Assembly (NCBI RefSeq): GCF_002028545.1
Contig: NZ_MWPQ01000004.1
Coordinates: 44,465 to 108,464 of the forward strand
Length of the DNA stretch: 64,000 nucleotides
Origin: Nitrobacter vulgaris
GTDB taxonomy: Bacteria; Pseudomonadota; Alphaproteobacteria; Rhizobiales; Xanthobacteraceae
Direction of reading: 5' to 3'
How positions within the stretch are numbered: position 1 is the first letter of the stretch; every line of letters starts with the position of its first letter. This document shows, in pieces, positions 37,607-47,129 of the stretch. The notes beneath the pieces were generated by a model that made no database searches, was not told the DNA's origin, and was given only the letters and a program-made list of their open reading frames with translations. Both the position numbers and the translations under genes were made by a program.

Positions 37607-38205
37607 GCTGTCCTCCCGATCCGCAGTTCCTGCACGGCAATGCCGAGCGGCGTATGGGTTGCGGCCAGAACGATGCCGCCGCCCGCGAGATGGCCGGTCA
37701 TGATGGCGGCGAAAGCGGCTTGGCCGGTGACGTCGAGGGCCGAGGTGGGCTCGTCCAGCAGCCAGACCGGGCGCTTGACCGCCAGCAGCCGGGCGATCGA
37801 GAGCCGTCGCCGCTGTCCCGCCGAGAGATAGGCCGCCGGCAGATGCGCGACATGATCGAGCCCGACCGCCGCGAGCGCATCCGATTCGCCAGATTTTCCG
37901 CCGCCGAGGAAGTCCCGCCAGAATGACAGGTTTTCGTTGACCGTGAGCGCAGGTTTCAAAGCATCGCGATGGCCGAGGTAGTGCGCCTGTTCGGGCAGCG
38001 TCAGCTCCGGATCGCCACCCTCAAGGCCGATCGATCCACCCGCCATGGCCAACAGCCCGGCCAGCAGCCGTAGCAGGGACGTTTTCCCCGCGCCGTTGGG
38101 GCCGGTGATCGCCACCGCACGGCCCGACTCCGCCATCACATCAAGGCCGACAAAAACCTCCCGCCCTCCCCTTACGCACCGCAAGCCGCTGCCTGAAAGT
38201 CTCAT
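37603..38205 (-). CDS. ccmA: Cytochrome c biogenesis ATPase CcmA
   Basis: ATP-binding subunit of CcmABCD, powering holo-CcmE release. 200 aa: Walker [13 protein letters not shown], signature [15 protein letters not shown], Walker [13 protein letters not shown] and the switch His in AATHTPLG. First gene of ccmABCDG, divergent from acnA. Confidence 0.95.
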   Translation of the reverse strand: MRLSGSGLRCVRGGREVFVGLDVMAESGRAVAITGPNGAGKTSLLRLLAGLLAMAGGSIGLEGGDPELTLPEQAHYLGHRDALKPALTVNENLSFWRDFLGGGKSGESDALAAVGLDHVAHLPAAYLSAGQRRRLSIARLLAVKRPVWLLDEPTSALDVTGQAAFAAIMTGHLAGGGIVLAATHTPLGIAVQELRIGRTA

Positions 38206-38430
38206 GATGGTCCTGTTCGCGGAACTGATTGTTTCCGTGGAGAGCTGAAAGGCGGGGGCACAGGCATTGTGGACGTGGCGGATGGTCTGGAAAGACTCTA
38301 TAAAACTGGAACTTGATGCAGCACAAAACGCGCCGCAACGAAACCCCGGGGACTCGGCGTATCAGCGGTGTTTTAATACCTTAAAAGTTTGCCGGACCGG
38401 CGCCCCAGACTTTTTGGATCGGGATTTCAC

Positions 38431-41148
38431 ATGGCTTCGCTCGATAGCTTCAAATGTCTGAAAACCCTCAAGGTCGGTGGCAAGACCTATGCTTACTACA
38501 GTCTGCCGGCTGCGGAAAAAAACGGTCTCAAGGGCATCTCTCGGCTGCCCTATTCCATGAAGGTTCTTCTGGAAAATCTGCTGCGCAACGAGGATGGCCG
38601 CTCGGTGACGAAGGAGAACATTACCGCATTCGCCAAATGGCTGAAGAAGCGTAGGCTCGATCACGAAATTGCATTCCGCCCTGCTCGCGTGTTGATGCAG
38701 GATTTTACCGGTGTGCCCGCGGTGGTCGATCTCGCGGCGATGCGCAATGCGATGCAAAGTCTTGGCGGCAAGCCCGAGAAGATCAATCCGTTGGTGCCGG
38801 TTGATCTCGTCATCGACCATAGCGTGATCGTGAACTTCTTCGGTGACAACAAGGCGTTCGCCAAGAACGTGGTGGAGGAATACAGGCAGAACCAGGAGCG
38901 CTACGAGTTCCTGAAATGGGGCCAGAAGGCATTCTCAAATTTCTCCGTGGTTCCGCCCGGCACCGGCATCTGCCATCAGGTCAATCTGGAATATCTGGCG
39001 CAGACGGTGTGGACGAGGAAGGAAAAGCTGACGATCGGCCGAAAGACCGCCAGCACCGAGGTTGCCTATCCGGATACGCTGCTCGGCACCGATTCCCACA
39101 CCACCATGGTCAACGGTCTTGCCGTGCTGGGCTGGGGCGTCGGCGGCATCGAGGCGGAAGCCGCCATGCTCGGCCAGCCGCTATCGATGCTGCTGCCCGA
39201 CGTGGTCGGCTTCAAGCTCAAGGGCGTGCTCAAGGAAGGCGTCACCGCTACCGATCTCGTACTCACCGTCACCCAGATGCTGCGCAAGCAGGGCGTCGTC
39301 GGCAAGTTCGTCGAGTTCTACGGACCTGGCCTCGATCATCTGTCGGTCGCGGACAAGGCGACCATCGCCAACATGGCGCCGGAATACGGCGCGACCTGTG
39401 GCTTCTTTCCGATCGATGCGGCGACCATCGATTACCTCAAGACTTCCGGCCGCACGGCGGCCCGTGTTGCACTGGTGACGAAATACGCCAAGGCGCAAGG
39501 TTTGTTTCGCAGCGTCGCTTCGACTGATCCGGTATTCACCGAAAAGCTGACGCTCGATCTCGGAACTGTGGTGCCATCACTCGCGGGACCGAAGCGGCCG
39601 GAGGGCCGCCAGCCGCTATCGGCAGTCGCGGACGGCTTCGCCAGTGCGCTCGCAGACGAATACAGGAAGACCGACGCCACGGCGCGTTTCCCGGTTGAAG
39701 GCCGCAACTTTGATCTCGGACATGGCGACGTGGTGATCGCTGCGATCACCTCATGCACCAACACATCCAATCCGAGCGTGCTGATGGCTGCCGGGCTGCT
39801 GGCGCGCAAGGCAGTGGCGAGGGGACTGACCGCGAAGCCCTGGGTGAAAACGTCGCTGGCTCCGGGCAGCCAGGTGGTTGCCGAATATCTCGCGGCGTCA
39901 GGACTTCAACTCGACCTCGACAAGGTTGGTTTTAATCTGATCGGATTCGGCTGCACAACCTGCATCGGCAACTCCGGGCCGCTGCCGGAAGAGATATCGA
40001 AGTCGATCAACGACAACGGCATTGTCGCCGCCGCCGTGCTGTCGGGTAACCGCAACTTCGAGGGCCGCGTGTCGCCGGACGTGCAGGCGAATTATCTCGC
40101 CTCGCCACCGCTGGTCGTCGCCTATGCGCTGGCGGGGTCGGTGACCAAAGATTTAAGCCGCGAGCCGCTGGGGACGGACAAGGATGGCAAGCCGGTGTAC
40201 TTGAAGGAGATCTGGCCGACTTCGAAGGAGATCAACGCCTTCATCAAGAAGTACGTGACCTCAAAAATCTTCAAGAAGAAGTACGCCGACGTGTTCAAGG
40301 GCGACGATAACTGGCGCAAGATCCAGACGGTTGCGAGCGAGACCTATCGCTGGAACATGAATTCGACCTATGTGCAGAACCCGCCTTACTTCGAAGGGAT
40401 GAAAAAGGAGCCGGAGCCGATTGCGGATATTGTCGATGCGCACATTCTGGCGATGCTCGGTGACAAGATCACCACCGATCACATCTCACCAGCGGGCGCG
40501 ATCAAGCTGACGTCGCCGGCCGGAAAATATCTCAGCGAACATCAGGTGCGTCCGGCTGATTTCAATCAGTACGGCACGCGGCGCGGCAATCATGAGGTGA
40601 TGATGCGGGGCACCTTCGCCAATATCCGCATCAAGAACTTCATGCTCAGGGGCGCTGATGGCACCGTCCCGGAGGGCGGGTTGACCAGGCACTGGCCGGA
40701 CGGCGAGCAGATGTCGATTTACGACGCCGCGATGAAGTACCAGCAGGAGAATGTCCCGCTTGTCGTGTTCGCCGGAGCCGAATACGGCAACGGCTCGTCG
40801 CGCGACTGGGCAGCCAAGGGAACGCTGCTGCTCGGCGTGCGTGCGGTGATCTGCGAGAGCTTCGAGCGCATTCACCGCTCCAACCTCGTCGGCATGGGCG
40901 TCCTGCCGCTGACTTTCGAGGATGGCGCGTCCTGGCAATCCCTCGGGCTCAAGGGCGACGAGACGGTGACGATTCGCGGCTTGCAGGGCAATCTGAAACC
41001 GCGCCAGAAGCTTACGGCGGACATCGTTTCTCGCGATGGTTCGCTTCGCCGTGTCTTGCTGCTCTGCCGCATCGATACGCTCGACGAGCTCGACTACTAC
41101 CGCAACGGGGGTATCCTGCACTATGTGTTGCGCAAACTCGCAGCTTGA
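38431..41148 (+). CDS. acnA: Aconitate hydratase A
   Basis: TCA-cycle enzyme interconverting citrate and isocitrate through a [4Fe-4S] cluster. The 905-aa protein has the cluster Cys at about 442 (TSCTNTSNP), 508 and 511 (GCTTCIGN), plus [14 protein letters not shown] and, in the swivel domain, [16 protein letters not shown] and [18 protein letters not shown] 38431 (MASLDSFK) has GGGA 8 nt upstream. Full length for AcnA. Its position next to the ccm operon is conserved in Bradyrhizobium relatives, which supports the taxonomic guess. Confidence 0.97.
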   Translation: MASLDSFKCLKTLKVGGKTYAYYSLPAAEKNGLKGISRLPYSMKVLLENLLRNEDGRSVTKENITAFAKWLKKRRLDHEIAFRPARVLMQDFTGVPAVVDLAAMRNAMQSLGGKPEKINPLVPVDLVIDHSVIVNFFGDNKAFAKNVVEEYRQNQERYEFLKWGQKAFSNFSVVPPGTGICHQVNLEYLAQTVWTRKEKLTIGRKTASTEVAYPDTLLGTDSHTTMVNGLAVLGWGVGGIEAEAAMLGQPLSMLLPDVVGFKLKGVLKEGVTATDLVLTVTQMLRKQGVVGKFVEFYGPGLDHLSVADKATIANMAPEYGATCGFFPIDAATIDYLKTSGRTAARVALVTKYAKAQGLFRSVASTDPVFTEKLTLDLGTVVPSLAGPKRPEGRQPLSAVADGFASALADEYRKTDATARFPVEGRNFDLGHGDVVIAAITSCTNTSNPSVLMAAGLLARKAVARGLTAKPWVKTSLAPGSQVVAEYLAASGLQLDLDKVGFNLIGFGCTTCIGNSGPLPEEISKSINDNGIVAAAVLSGNRNFEGRVSPDVQANYLASPPLVVAYALAGSVTKDLSREPLGTDKDGKPVYLKEIWPTSKEINAFIKKYVTSKIFKKKYADVFKGDDNWRKIQTVASETYRWNMNSTYVQNPPYFEGMKKEPEPIADIVDAHILAMLGDKITTDHISPAGAIKLTSPAGKYLSEHQVRPADFNQYGTRRGNHEVMMRGTFANIRIKNFMLRGADGTVPEGGLTRHWPDGEQMSIYDAAMKYQQENVPLVVFAGAEYGNGSSRDWAAKGTLLLGVRAVICESFERIHRSNLVGMGVLPLTFEDGASWQSLGLKGDETVTIRGLQGNLKPRQKLTADIVSRDGSLRRVLLLCRIDTLDELDYYRNGGILHYVLRKLAA

Positions 41149-41172
41149 CCTGCCGATCCTATTCCGACATTT

Positions 41173-41192
41173 GCATCGCGTTCAAGCGATGC
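41173..41192. other. Hairpin downstream of acnA
   Basis: GCATCGC-GTTCAA-GCGATGC forms a 7-bp stem with a 6-base loop 25 bp after the acnA stop. There is no T run after it, so if it terminates transcription it would not be a classic Rho-independent site; it may protect the mRNA 3' end. The rest of 41149-41440 holds no gene that I can support. Confidence 0.4.
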
Positions 41193-41440
41193 GTTGGAAT
41201 CAAGAGGATCTGCAGCGATGTGAACTGGAATGGAAACAATTTACATTTGACCTTCGCATCCGGAAATCGTGATCGCCGGGGCGACGATGTCAAATCGGTG
41301 CACTCATGCATGATGCCTTCACCGCGAATTGAGTGGCGGGCAAGCCAGGGGCAGCCTATCAAAATGCCGGCTTCTCGCATGTGGAGGCGTGCTTTTCCTT
41401 CATGCCGCCGGCACATTTCGTGCCGCTGTCTTGGTGGTTG

Positions 41441-42196
41441 ATGATGTCTCGTGGTGTTTTGTCGCGACTGTCCGGAGCGCTCGGCGTTTGTGCGCTTGTC
41501 GCGATCAGTCGTCCCGCTTTGGCGGAGCCGCGCGCCGTGGTCGAACTGTTCACGTCGCAGGGCTGCTCCTCATGCCCGGCCGCCGACGAGATTCTTGGCG
41601 ATCTTTCCAAGGATCCTTCGATCGTAGCACTGAGTATGCCGATCGATTACTGGGATTATCTCGGCTGGAAGGATACGCTGGCAGACAATCGCTTCACGGC
41701 GCGCCAGAAAGCCTATTCGCAGATGCGCGGCGACCGCGATGTCTACACGCCGCAGGTGATTGTCAATGGATCGGCCCATGTGATCGGCAGCGATCGCGAA
41801 GCCATCGAAAGGTCGGTCCGCGATACGCGGAAAAACCAGGATGTAATGTCGGTGCCGGTTTCAATGTCGGTGTCGGGTAGTCAGCTCAATGTGTCGGTCG
41901 CATCCGCCAACGGCAACCATCCCTCCGATCACGGCGAAATCTGGATATGCGCGATTTCGAAGGCGGTTCCGATTGCGATCGGGCGCGGAGAAAATAGCGG
42001 CCGCGAAGTGATCTACCACAACGTCGTTCGGAGCTGGCTCAAGGTCGGTGACTGGACGGGCGAGGCCGGTACCTGGGCGGTGCCGATGGAGAATATCGCT
42101 TATAATGGCGTCGATGCCGCGGTCGTCTATGTTCAGGACGGCAATCGCGAAAAGCCTGGTGCGATGCTAGGTGCGGCTTACACCTTGCTGCATTGA
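41441..42196 (+). CDS. DUF1223 family exported thioredoxin-like protein
   Basis: Predicted secreted protein with a thioredoxin-like fold. Start at ATG 41441 (MMSRGVLSRL) gives 251 aa with a signal peptide cleaved after ALAE; the frame opens further upstream at 41333 but that part is not signal-like. The motif VELFTSQGCSSCPAADEIL has a CxxC pair (Cys42, Cys45), and DYWDYLGWKDTLADNRFTARQKAY and YTPQVIVNG are DUF1223 hallmarks. Function is not established; a redox role is the natural inference. Confidence 0.9.
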   Translation: MMSRGVLSRLSGALGVCALVAISRPALAEPRAVVELFTSQGCSSCPAADEILGDLSKDPSIVALSMPIDYWDYLGWKDTLADNRFTARQKAYSQMRGDRDVYTPQVIVNGSAHVIGSDREAIERSVRDTRKNQDVMSVPVSMSVSGSQLNVSVASANGNHPSDHGEIWICAISKAVPIAIGRGENSGREVIYHNVVRSWLKVGDWTGEAGTWAVPMENIAYNGVDAAVVYVQDGNREKPGAMLGAAYTLLH

Positions 42197-42607
42197 TTTT
42201 CCGAGTCCCGGCTCCGCGTGATAAACGCGTCACGCCTCCTAGTCGGGGATGCTCTGAAAAGAAAAAGGACCGGCTTTGGCCAGTCCGCAATTGTCGGAAC
42301 TCAAGTTCTGCGATTAGGCCCGATCCTGATGATCCCGGGGGGCTGGGGGCTGAGGATCCGGTCCCAAAAGAATCGGGCCATCGCAGAGCATGTTTTTTCG
42401 CAGCTCAGCGGGGCGGTTGCTTGACGGAATTTGGGCTGTATTATGATTTTGGCTAACGTTCTTGTTTAGCGGCCGTCATAGCGGGTGTTCTGATTCGCTT
42501 GCGTCAGGAACCAGCTATCCTGCGCCACTTGCGAGACAAGAGGTGAGACCTCTTGCGGCAAGTCGCATCCGGGACGAGGATGTCATCAACCTTGACAGGA
42601 GGTGCCG
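42197..42607. promoter_or_regulatory. Long leader/intergenic region before the DUF2794 gene with a hairpin
   Basis: About 410 bp without a credible gene. TTGACG (42421) and TATGAT 15 nt further on make a weak promoter candidate. At 42537-42555 CAAGAGGT-GAG-ACCTCTTG is a perfect 8-bp inverted repeat, flanked by TTGC/GCAA that lengthens it, about 50 bp before the start codon; it could be an operator or an mRNA hairpin. Two short open frames across 42193-42456 lack ribosome sites and family likeness. Confidence 0.4.
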
Positions 42608-42979
42608 ATGAGTTCGCTGCCGGACGATTTCGATCCAGGGGAAAGCCGCCCGACGGAACGCGCCCCCGCCGTTGTTCCCGTTCCAATCAGAGTGACGTTC
42701 AACCGTCTCGAACTCAATCGAATCCTCAATCTATATGGACGGATGGTCGCCGACGGCGATTGGTGCGATTATGCCATTGACTTCTTCAAGGACCGCGCAG
42801 TGTTCTCGGTCTTCCGCCGTGCCTCTGAGGTTCCGATTTATCGTATCGAGAAAGATCCGCGGCTGGCGCGCAAACAAGGCGCCTATAGCGTGATCTCAGC
42901 AAGTGGTCTTGTTCTGCGGCGCGGTCACGAACTTGACCGGGTTCTGCTTGTCATCGACCGCAAACTGGCGCTGGTCTGA
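42608..42979 (+). CDS. DUF2794 family protein
   Basis: 123-aa cytoplasmic protein conserved in alphaproteobacteria, function unknown. ATG 42608 follows a strong AGGAGGT. After a polar N-terminus the conserved block starts at VTFNRLELNRILNLYGRMVADGDWCDYAIDFFKDRAVFSVFRR and continues with PIYRIEKDPRLARKQGAYSVIS; this is the DUF2794 signature. No catalytic motif is evident. It stands alone between long non-coding stretches. Confidence 0.88.
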   Translation: MSSLPDDFDPGESRPTERAPAVVPVPIRVTFNRLELNRILNLYGRMVADGDWCDYAIDFFKDRAVFSVFRRASEVPIYRIEKDPRLARKQGAYSVISASGLVLRRGHELDRVLLVIDRKLALV

Positions 42980-43179
42980 TTCGGCGGCGTCGGTCGGACA
43001 CTCGCCTGCGTGTATTTTGCGGCATGAGGGAGCCTCCTTTAGCCTAGAAGCGGAAAGCCGTCGACCCTTGGAACTGTCGCTTTCCCACGGCCACCGAAAA
43101 TCAAAAGCGGGATAAACCTCAATCCGGGCTGACAAGACAGCGATTTTTCCCGAGAATCGTTCGATCGGGAAAGCGATGG

Positions 43180-43872
43180 ATGAGGTTGTTGGCGGTGGCT
43201 GGCGCGAGAAGACTTCTGGCCGGTTTTGCAATTGTCTCCGCCATGGCGCTGGTCTCCGTCGATGCCCATGCGGGGTGGTGGTCGCGCGCGCCGGTTGACT
43301 TCGAGGATTGCGCGGCGGGCGCCGAAAAGAATGCGACCTCGTCCGAGGAAAAGGGCAGACGGCTCACGGCATGCGAGGCCCGATTCGCCGGCCGGCGGAA
43401 GCCCGGCGGAGGCTACACTTATTACGACTTCATGCAGAACCGGCATTTCGACATTGCGGGGCCGAACCCGACGACGGAAGAGCAAAGGCACATCGATGAG
43501 CAATATGCTGCTTTTCTCAAGGATCAGCGGCGCAGCATCATCGCGGCGGCGTTTTTCCAGAAGCGGCAACAGGCCGAGCAGGCCAATGCCACGCCCGTGG
43601 CTAGCGACAAAGCAGACCCGGTCAATATCAGGCTGGCGCCGGCGCCGAAAACGCCTGTAAAGCGCCTCGCCGTGCTTCCGCGCCCGCGCCCGAAGGCGGC
43701 TCCTCATTGTGGGGACGATATTTTGTCAGCCTGCAACTGGTCGAGAATTTCAACCGGCGTGCAGGACCTCAAAAACGCTCTCTTCGGTTCTCTCGCGAAG
43801 ACGAGCACGAACGATGCTCAGGCCGTTCGTGCTCATCTGCCTGCTAAACCGCCGGTTCAGACCGCCAAATGA
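43180..43872 (+). CDS. Exported protein of unknown function
   Basis: 230-aa protein with a clear signal peptide (ARRLLAGFAIVSAMALVSVDAHAG). Two Cys (VDFEDCAAGA and LTACEARF) near residues 44 and 65 could form a disulfide, with a second pair (PHCGDDILSACNW) in the C-terminal third. The middle is charged and helix-prone (EEQRHIDEQYAAFLKDQRR), and a Pro/Lys/Arg-rich linker follows. I do not recognise a family. Two overlapping ATGs at 43176 and 43180; only the latter is in frame. Confidence 0.75.
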   Translation: MRLLAVAGARRLLAGFAIVSAMALVSVDAHAGWWSRAPVDFEDCAAGAEKNATSSEEKGRRLTACEARFAGRRKPGGGYTYYDFMQNRHFDIAGPNPTTEEQRHIDEQYAAFLKDQRRSIIAAAFFQKRQQAEQANATPVASDKADPVNIRLAPAPKTPVKRLAVLPRPRPKAAPHCGDDILSACNWSRISTGVQDLKNALFGSLAKTSTNDAQAVRAHLPAKPPVQTAK

Positions 43873-43935
43873 ATCCTGGGCGATGGCGCGGTGATCGCTG
43901 TGTACCGCCATGCCATCAGTCACGTCGCAAGGGTC

Positions 43936-45003
43936 TTAGTTGGCGTTGCTAACCAGCTTGATCCTCGGCGTCGTAGCCTCGATCAGGCTGCGATAGGCGT
44001 CCAGATAATCCAGCGCCATACGCCGCGCCGTAAAGCGTGCCTCGAACTCCGCCCGGATGGCCGCGCGATCGAGCGTTGCCAGGCCGTGGACGGCGGCAAC
44101 CGCGCTGATCTCGTCCTCGACAATAAAGCCCGTTCGCCCGTCCGAAATGATTTCGGCGACGGAGCCGCGATTGTAGGCAATAACGGGCGTACCGCACGCC
44201 ATCGCCTCGATCATAACCAGACCGAAAGGTTCAGGCCAGGCAATCGGCACCAGCAGCCCGATGGCGCCGCTGAGGAAGTCCGGCTTTTCATGGTCGCTGA
44301 TCTCGCCAATAAATTCCACCAGCGGATGATCCATCATCGGTCGGATGCATTCATCGTAATAATCCTGGTCCGCGCGATCGACCTTTGCGGCGATCTTGAG
44401 CGGGATGCCGCATCGAATCGCGATCCTGATTGCACGGTCTACGCCTTTCTCCGGAGCGATGCGGCCGAGCACGGCAAGATAGCTCGGTTGGCCGGGGCGG
44501 GGTGTCAGCAGTTTCTCCGGAAGACCGTGGTAAACAGTACGGAGCCAGCGGGCCTGGGGCGCCGGGCGGCGTTGTGCGTTGGAGATTGAAATCAAGGGAA
44601 TTGATGAAAACTCGTTGAATACAGGCTGGAGCTCTGGAAGATCGAGGCGGCCATGCAGCGTCGTGAGAAAGGGCGTCGGTTGCCTCGAAAACAGGGAGAA
44701 GGGATAGTAGTCGAGGTGAAAGTGGAGAAAGTCGAACTCTCCATCGTCGCATTTCCGGCGGACCCGTTCTAGCATCACCATATGCAGGGCGTTCGGATCG
44801 CGCACGGCACCATCCAGCCGCAAGGCTCTCGGCCAGGTCGCATCCAGACGAGCCGAGGTGAGAGAATCGCCGCTGGCGAAAAGAGTTACGTCGTGGCCCA
44901 ACGCGACAAGTTCCTCCGTCAACCAGTGCACCACACGTTCGGTGCCGCCATATAATTTCGGGGGAACGGCTTCCGTTAGCGGGGCAACCTGCGCGATGCG
45001 CAT
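43936..45003 (-). CDS. GT4-family glycosyltransferase
   Basis: Retaining glycosyltransferase with a GT-B fold, using a nucleotide sugar to build a glycan. 355 aa: N-terminal acceptor domain (PPKLYGGTERVVHWLTEEL, the Gly-rich loop), then the donor domain with VLGRIAPEKGVDRAI and the E-x7-E motif in PEPFGLVMIEAMACGTPVIA. AGGAG lies 8 nt before the ATG. It is divergent from an ABC exporter and a glycosidase gene, so the three may make, move or trim one polysaccharide; the sugar is not known. Confidence 0.92.
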   Translation of the reverse strand: MRIAQVAPLTEAVPPKLYGGTERVVHWLTEELVALGHDVTLFASGDSLTSARLDATWPRALRLDGAVRDPNALHMVMLERVRRKCDDGEFDFLHFHLDYYPFSLFSRQPTPFLTTLHGRLDLPELQPVFNEFSSIPLISISNAQRRPAPQARWLRTVYHGLPEKLLTPRPGQPSYLAVLGRIAPEKGVDRAIRIAIRCGIPLKIAAKVDRADQDYYDECIRPMMDHPLVEFIGEISDHEKPDFLSGAIGLLVPIAWPEPFGLVMIEAMACGTPVIAYNRGSVAEIISDGRTGFIVEDEISAVAAVHGLATLDRAAIRAEFEARFTARRMALDYLDAYRSLIEATTPRIKLVSNAN

Positions 45004-45294
45004 CTAGCAGTCTCCTGTGATTTGTTCATGTCACTTCCGGTCAGCGGGTGGAGGCATCGGGGTTTATCGGGATTCAGGAACGTTCTCGGATTTGAGAGGT
45101 TCCTATCTTCTGCGCAACTTCTTCCACATTGTCGTCTTGGTGATGCCATCACTGCCTTGCAAACAGCCTATGCAGGCTTTGCAACGAAGTTTCTGCGCAT
45201 TGACGGCTTTTCTGAGGGTCTTGTGCGGCATTGTCGAACAGGATCCCGAGCAGACGACCTCTGGTGAACTTTCAACGCAGCTCGGTAGGAATGC

Positions 45295-47058
45295 ATGGAC
45301 GATTTCTCGGGATACGCCAGTCGGCCCTTTGCATTCGTGATGGGTTATTGCCGCCGGCGGTCAGCGTCGCACATTGGGATCCTTTTGTGCGTCGTGGCTG
45401 CGGTGGTGTGTTCAGTGGGGACGCAATACGGCGTCAAATCGCTGGTCGATGCGCTGGCGCACGGGCCAGCGCATAGCGGGGCGGTATGGCTGGCGTTTAT
45501 CTTTCTTGTGTCGCTGATCGCCGCCGACAATTTTCTCTGGCGCGTGGCGAGTTGGGTCGCGAGTTTCACTTTTGTTGGCGTCACCGGCGACTTGCGCCGC
45601 GATATCTTCAAGCACCTGACGGGTCATGCGCCGAGTTACTTCGCCAATCGGATGCCGGGGATGCTAACAAGCCGGATCACAGCGACCTCGAACGCCGTGT
45701 TTACCGTCGAAAATATGCTCGCCTGGAATGTGTTGCCGCCCTGCATCGCGACCATCGCCGCGATTGCGCTGATTGGAACCGTCAGTCTGCCGATGGCGGG
45801 CGGGCTGATGATCATGGCGGGCATCATGGTCGTCGCGATGTTCAAAATGGCGGCGGCGGGCAAACCCTTGCATGACGATTTCGCCAACAAGGCCGCGGCG
45901 GTTGATGGCGAGATGGTCGATGTCGTCAACAACATGCCGCTGGTCAGGGCTTTTTGCGGGATTGATCACGAGCATGATCGTTTCGATGCGACCGTCGGCC
46001 GCGAGCTGAGCGCGCGCGGACGAAGTCTTCGCTATCTCGAGAAACTCAGGGTCACCCACGCCGCCATCACCGTCGTGCTGACCATTTCGCTGCTGGCCTG
46101 GGCCATCACGCTGTGGCAGCGCGGCGGTGCCACCACCGGCGATGTCGTTCTTGTCTGCACGCTCGGCCTGTCGATTCTGCATGCGACCCGCGATTTGGCG
46201 GTCGCCCTCGTGGATATCACCCAGCATATCGCGCGCCTGTCTGAAGCGGTCGCGACGCTGCTGATCCCGCACGAATTGACCGATCACCCGGAAGCGGAGC
46301 CGTTGCAGAAAAGCGGTGCGGCTATCGGGTTCAACAACGTTTCGTTTCGTTACCCCGGTAGTCCATCCGTTTTCAGGCGGTTCAACCTTAGGATTCAGCC
46401 GGGGCAACGCGTCGGATTGGTTGGAGAATCCGGCGGCGGCAAGTCGACGCTGTTCGTCCTGTTGCAGCGGTTCTACGATCCTGAGCGCGGAAGCGTAACG
46501 ATCGACGATCAGGATATCTCGCGAGTTACGCAGCAGAGCCTGCGCGCAGCCATATCTGTGGTGCCGCAGGATATTTCACTGTTTCACAGATCCATTCTGG
46601 AGAACATCCGCTACGGCCGTCCGACCGCAACCGACGACGAGGTGCTGCGCGCGGCCATCGCGGCGCGTTGCGATTTCGTCGAAACCCTACCCGAAGGGCT
46701 GGCGACTATGGTCGGCGATCGCGGCGTAAAACTGTCTGGCGGCCAGCGTCAGCGCATCGCCATCGCGCGCGCGTTCCTCAAGGATGCGCCGATCTTGCTG
46801 CTTGACGAGGCGACCTCGGCGTTGGACAGTGAATCCGAAGAGGCGATCCGCGAGGCGCTCGGCCATTTGATGCGAGGCCGCACAGTGATCGCGATCGCGC
46901 ACCGGCTTTCGACCTTGCGCAATTTCGATCGCGTGGTCGTGCTCAAGAACGGCAAGATCATCGAAGACGGCCAACCTGCTTGTCTGATGCGCAAAGACGG
47001 ACACTATCGGAATCTCGTCGCCAAGGAGATGAGCCGCCTCTCTGTTCACGCGGCTTAA
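45295..47058 (+). CDS. ABC exporter, fused membrane domain and ATPase
   Basis: Half-transporter of 587 aa working as a dimer. Residues ~1-310 form a type-I exporter membrane domain with six spans; the ATPase domain starts near 340: Walker A VGESGGGKSTLF, Q-loop SVVPQDISLFHRS, signature [15 protein letters not shown], Walker B PILLLDEATSALD and switch His in IAHRLST. The size and neighbourhood recall glucan/polysaccharide or lipid exporters, but the substrate cannot be read. It begins about 290 bp from the divergent glycosyltransferase and is 71 bp before the debranching-enzyme gene. Confidence 0.92.
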   Translation: MDDFSGYASRPFAFVMGYCRRRSASHIGILLCVVAAVVCSVGTQYGVKSLVDALAHGPAHSGAVWLAFIFLVSLIAADNFLWRVASWVASFTFVGVTGDLRRDIFKHLTGHAPSYFANRMPGMLTSRITATSNAVFTVENMLAWNVLPPCIATIAAIALIGTVSLPMAGGLMIMAGIMVVAMFKMAAAGKPLHDDFANKAAAVDGEMVDVVNNMPLVRAFCGIDHEHDRFDATVGRELSARGRSLRYLEKLRVTHAAITVVLTISLLAWAITLWQRGGATTGDVVLVCTLGLSILHATRDLAVALVDITQHIARLSEAVATLLIPHELTDHPEAEPLQKSGAAIGFNNVSFRYPGSPSVFRRFNLRIQPGQRVGLVGESGGGKSTLFVLLQRFYDPERGSVTIDDQDISRVTQQSLRAAISVVPQDISLFHRSILENIRYGRPTATDDEVLRAAIAARCDFVETLPEGLATMVGDRGVKLSGGQRQRIAIARAFLKDAPILLLDEATSALDSESEEAIREALGHLMRGRTVIAIAHRLSTLRNFDRVVVLKNGKIIEDGQPACLMRKDGHYRNLVAKEMSRLSVHAA

Positions 47059-47129
47059 AGTCCTGATCGTTGTCAAGCGCCGGGCGCTGGCCGGCGCCGC
47101 ACGATCAGGAATTCGGCAAGGGGCAGGTG

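Noticed and set aside
42253..42285. GGACCGGC...GCCAGTCC as a terminator after the DUF1223 gene
   Set aside because: The stem has a mismatch and no T run follows in either direction.
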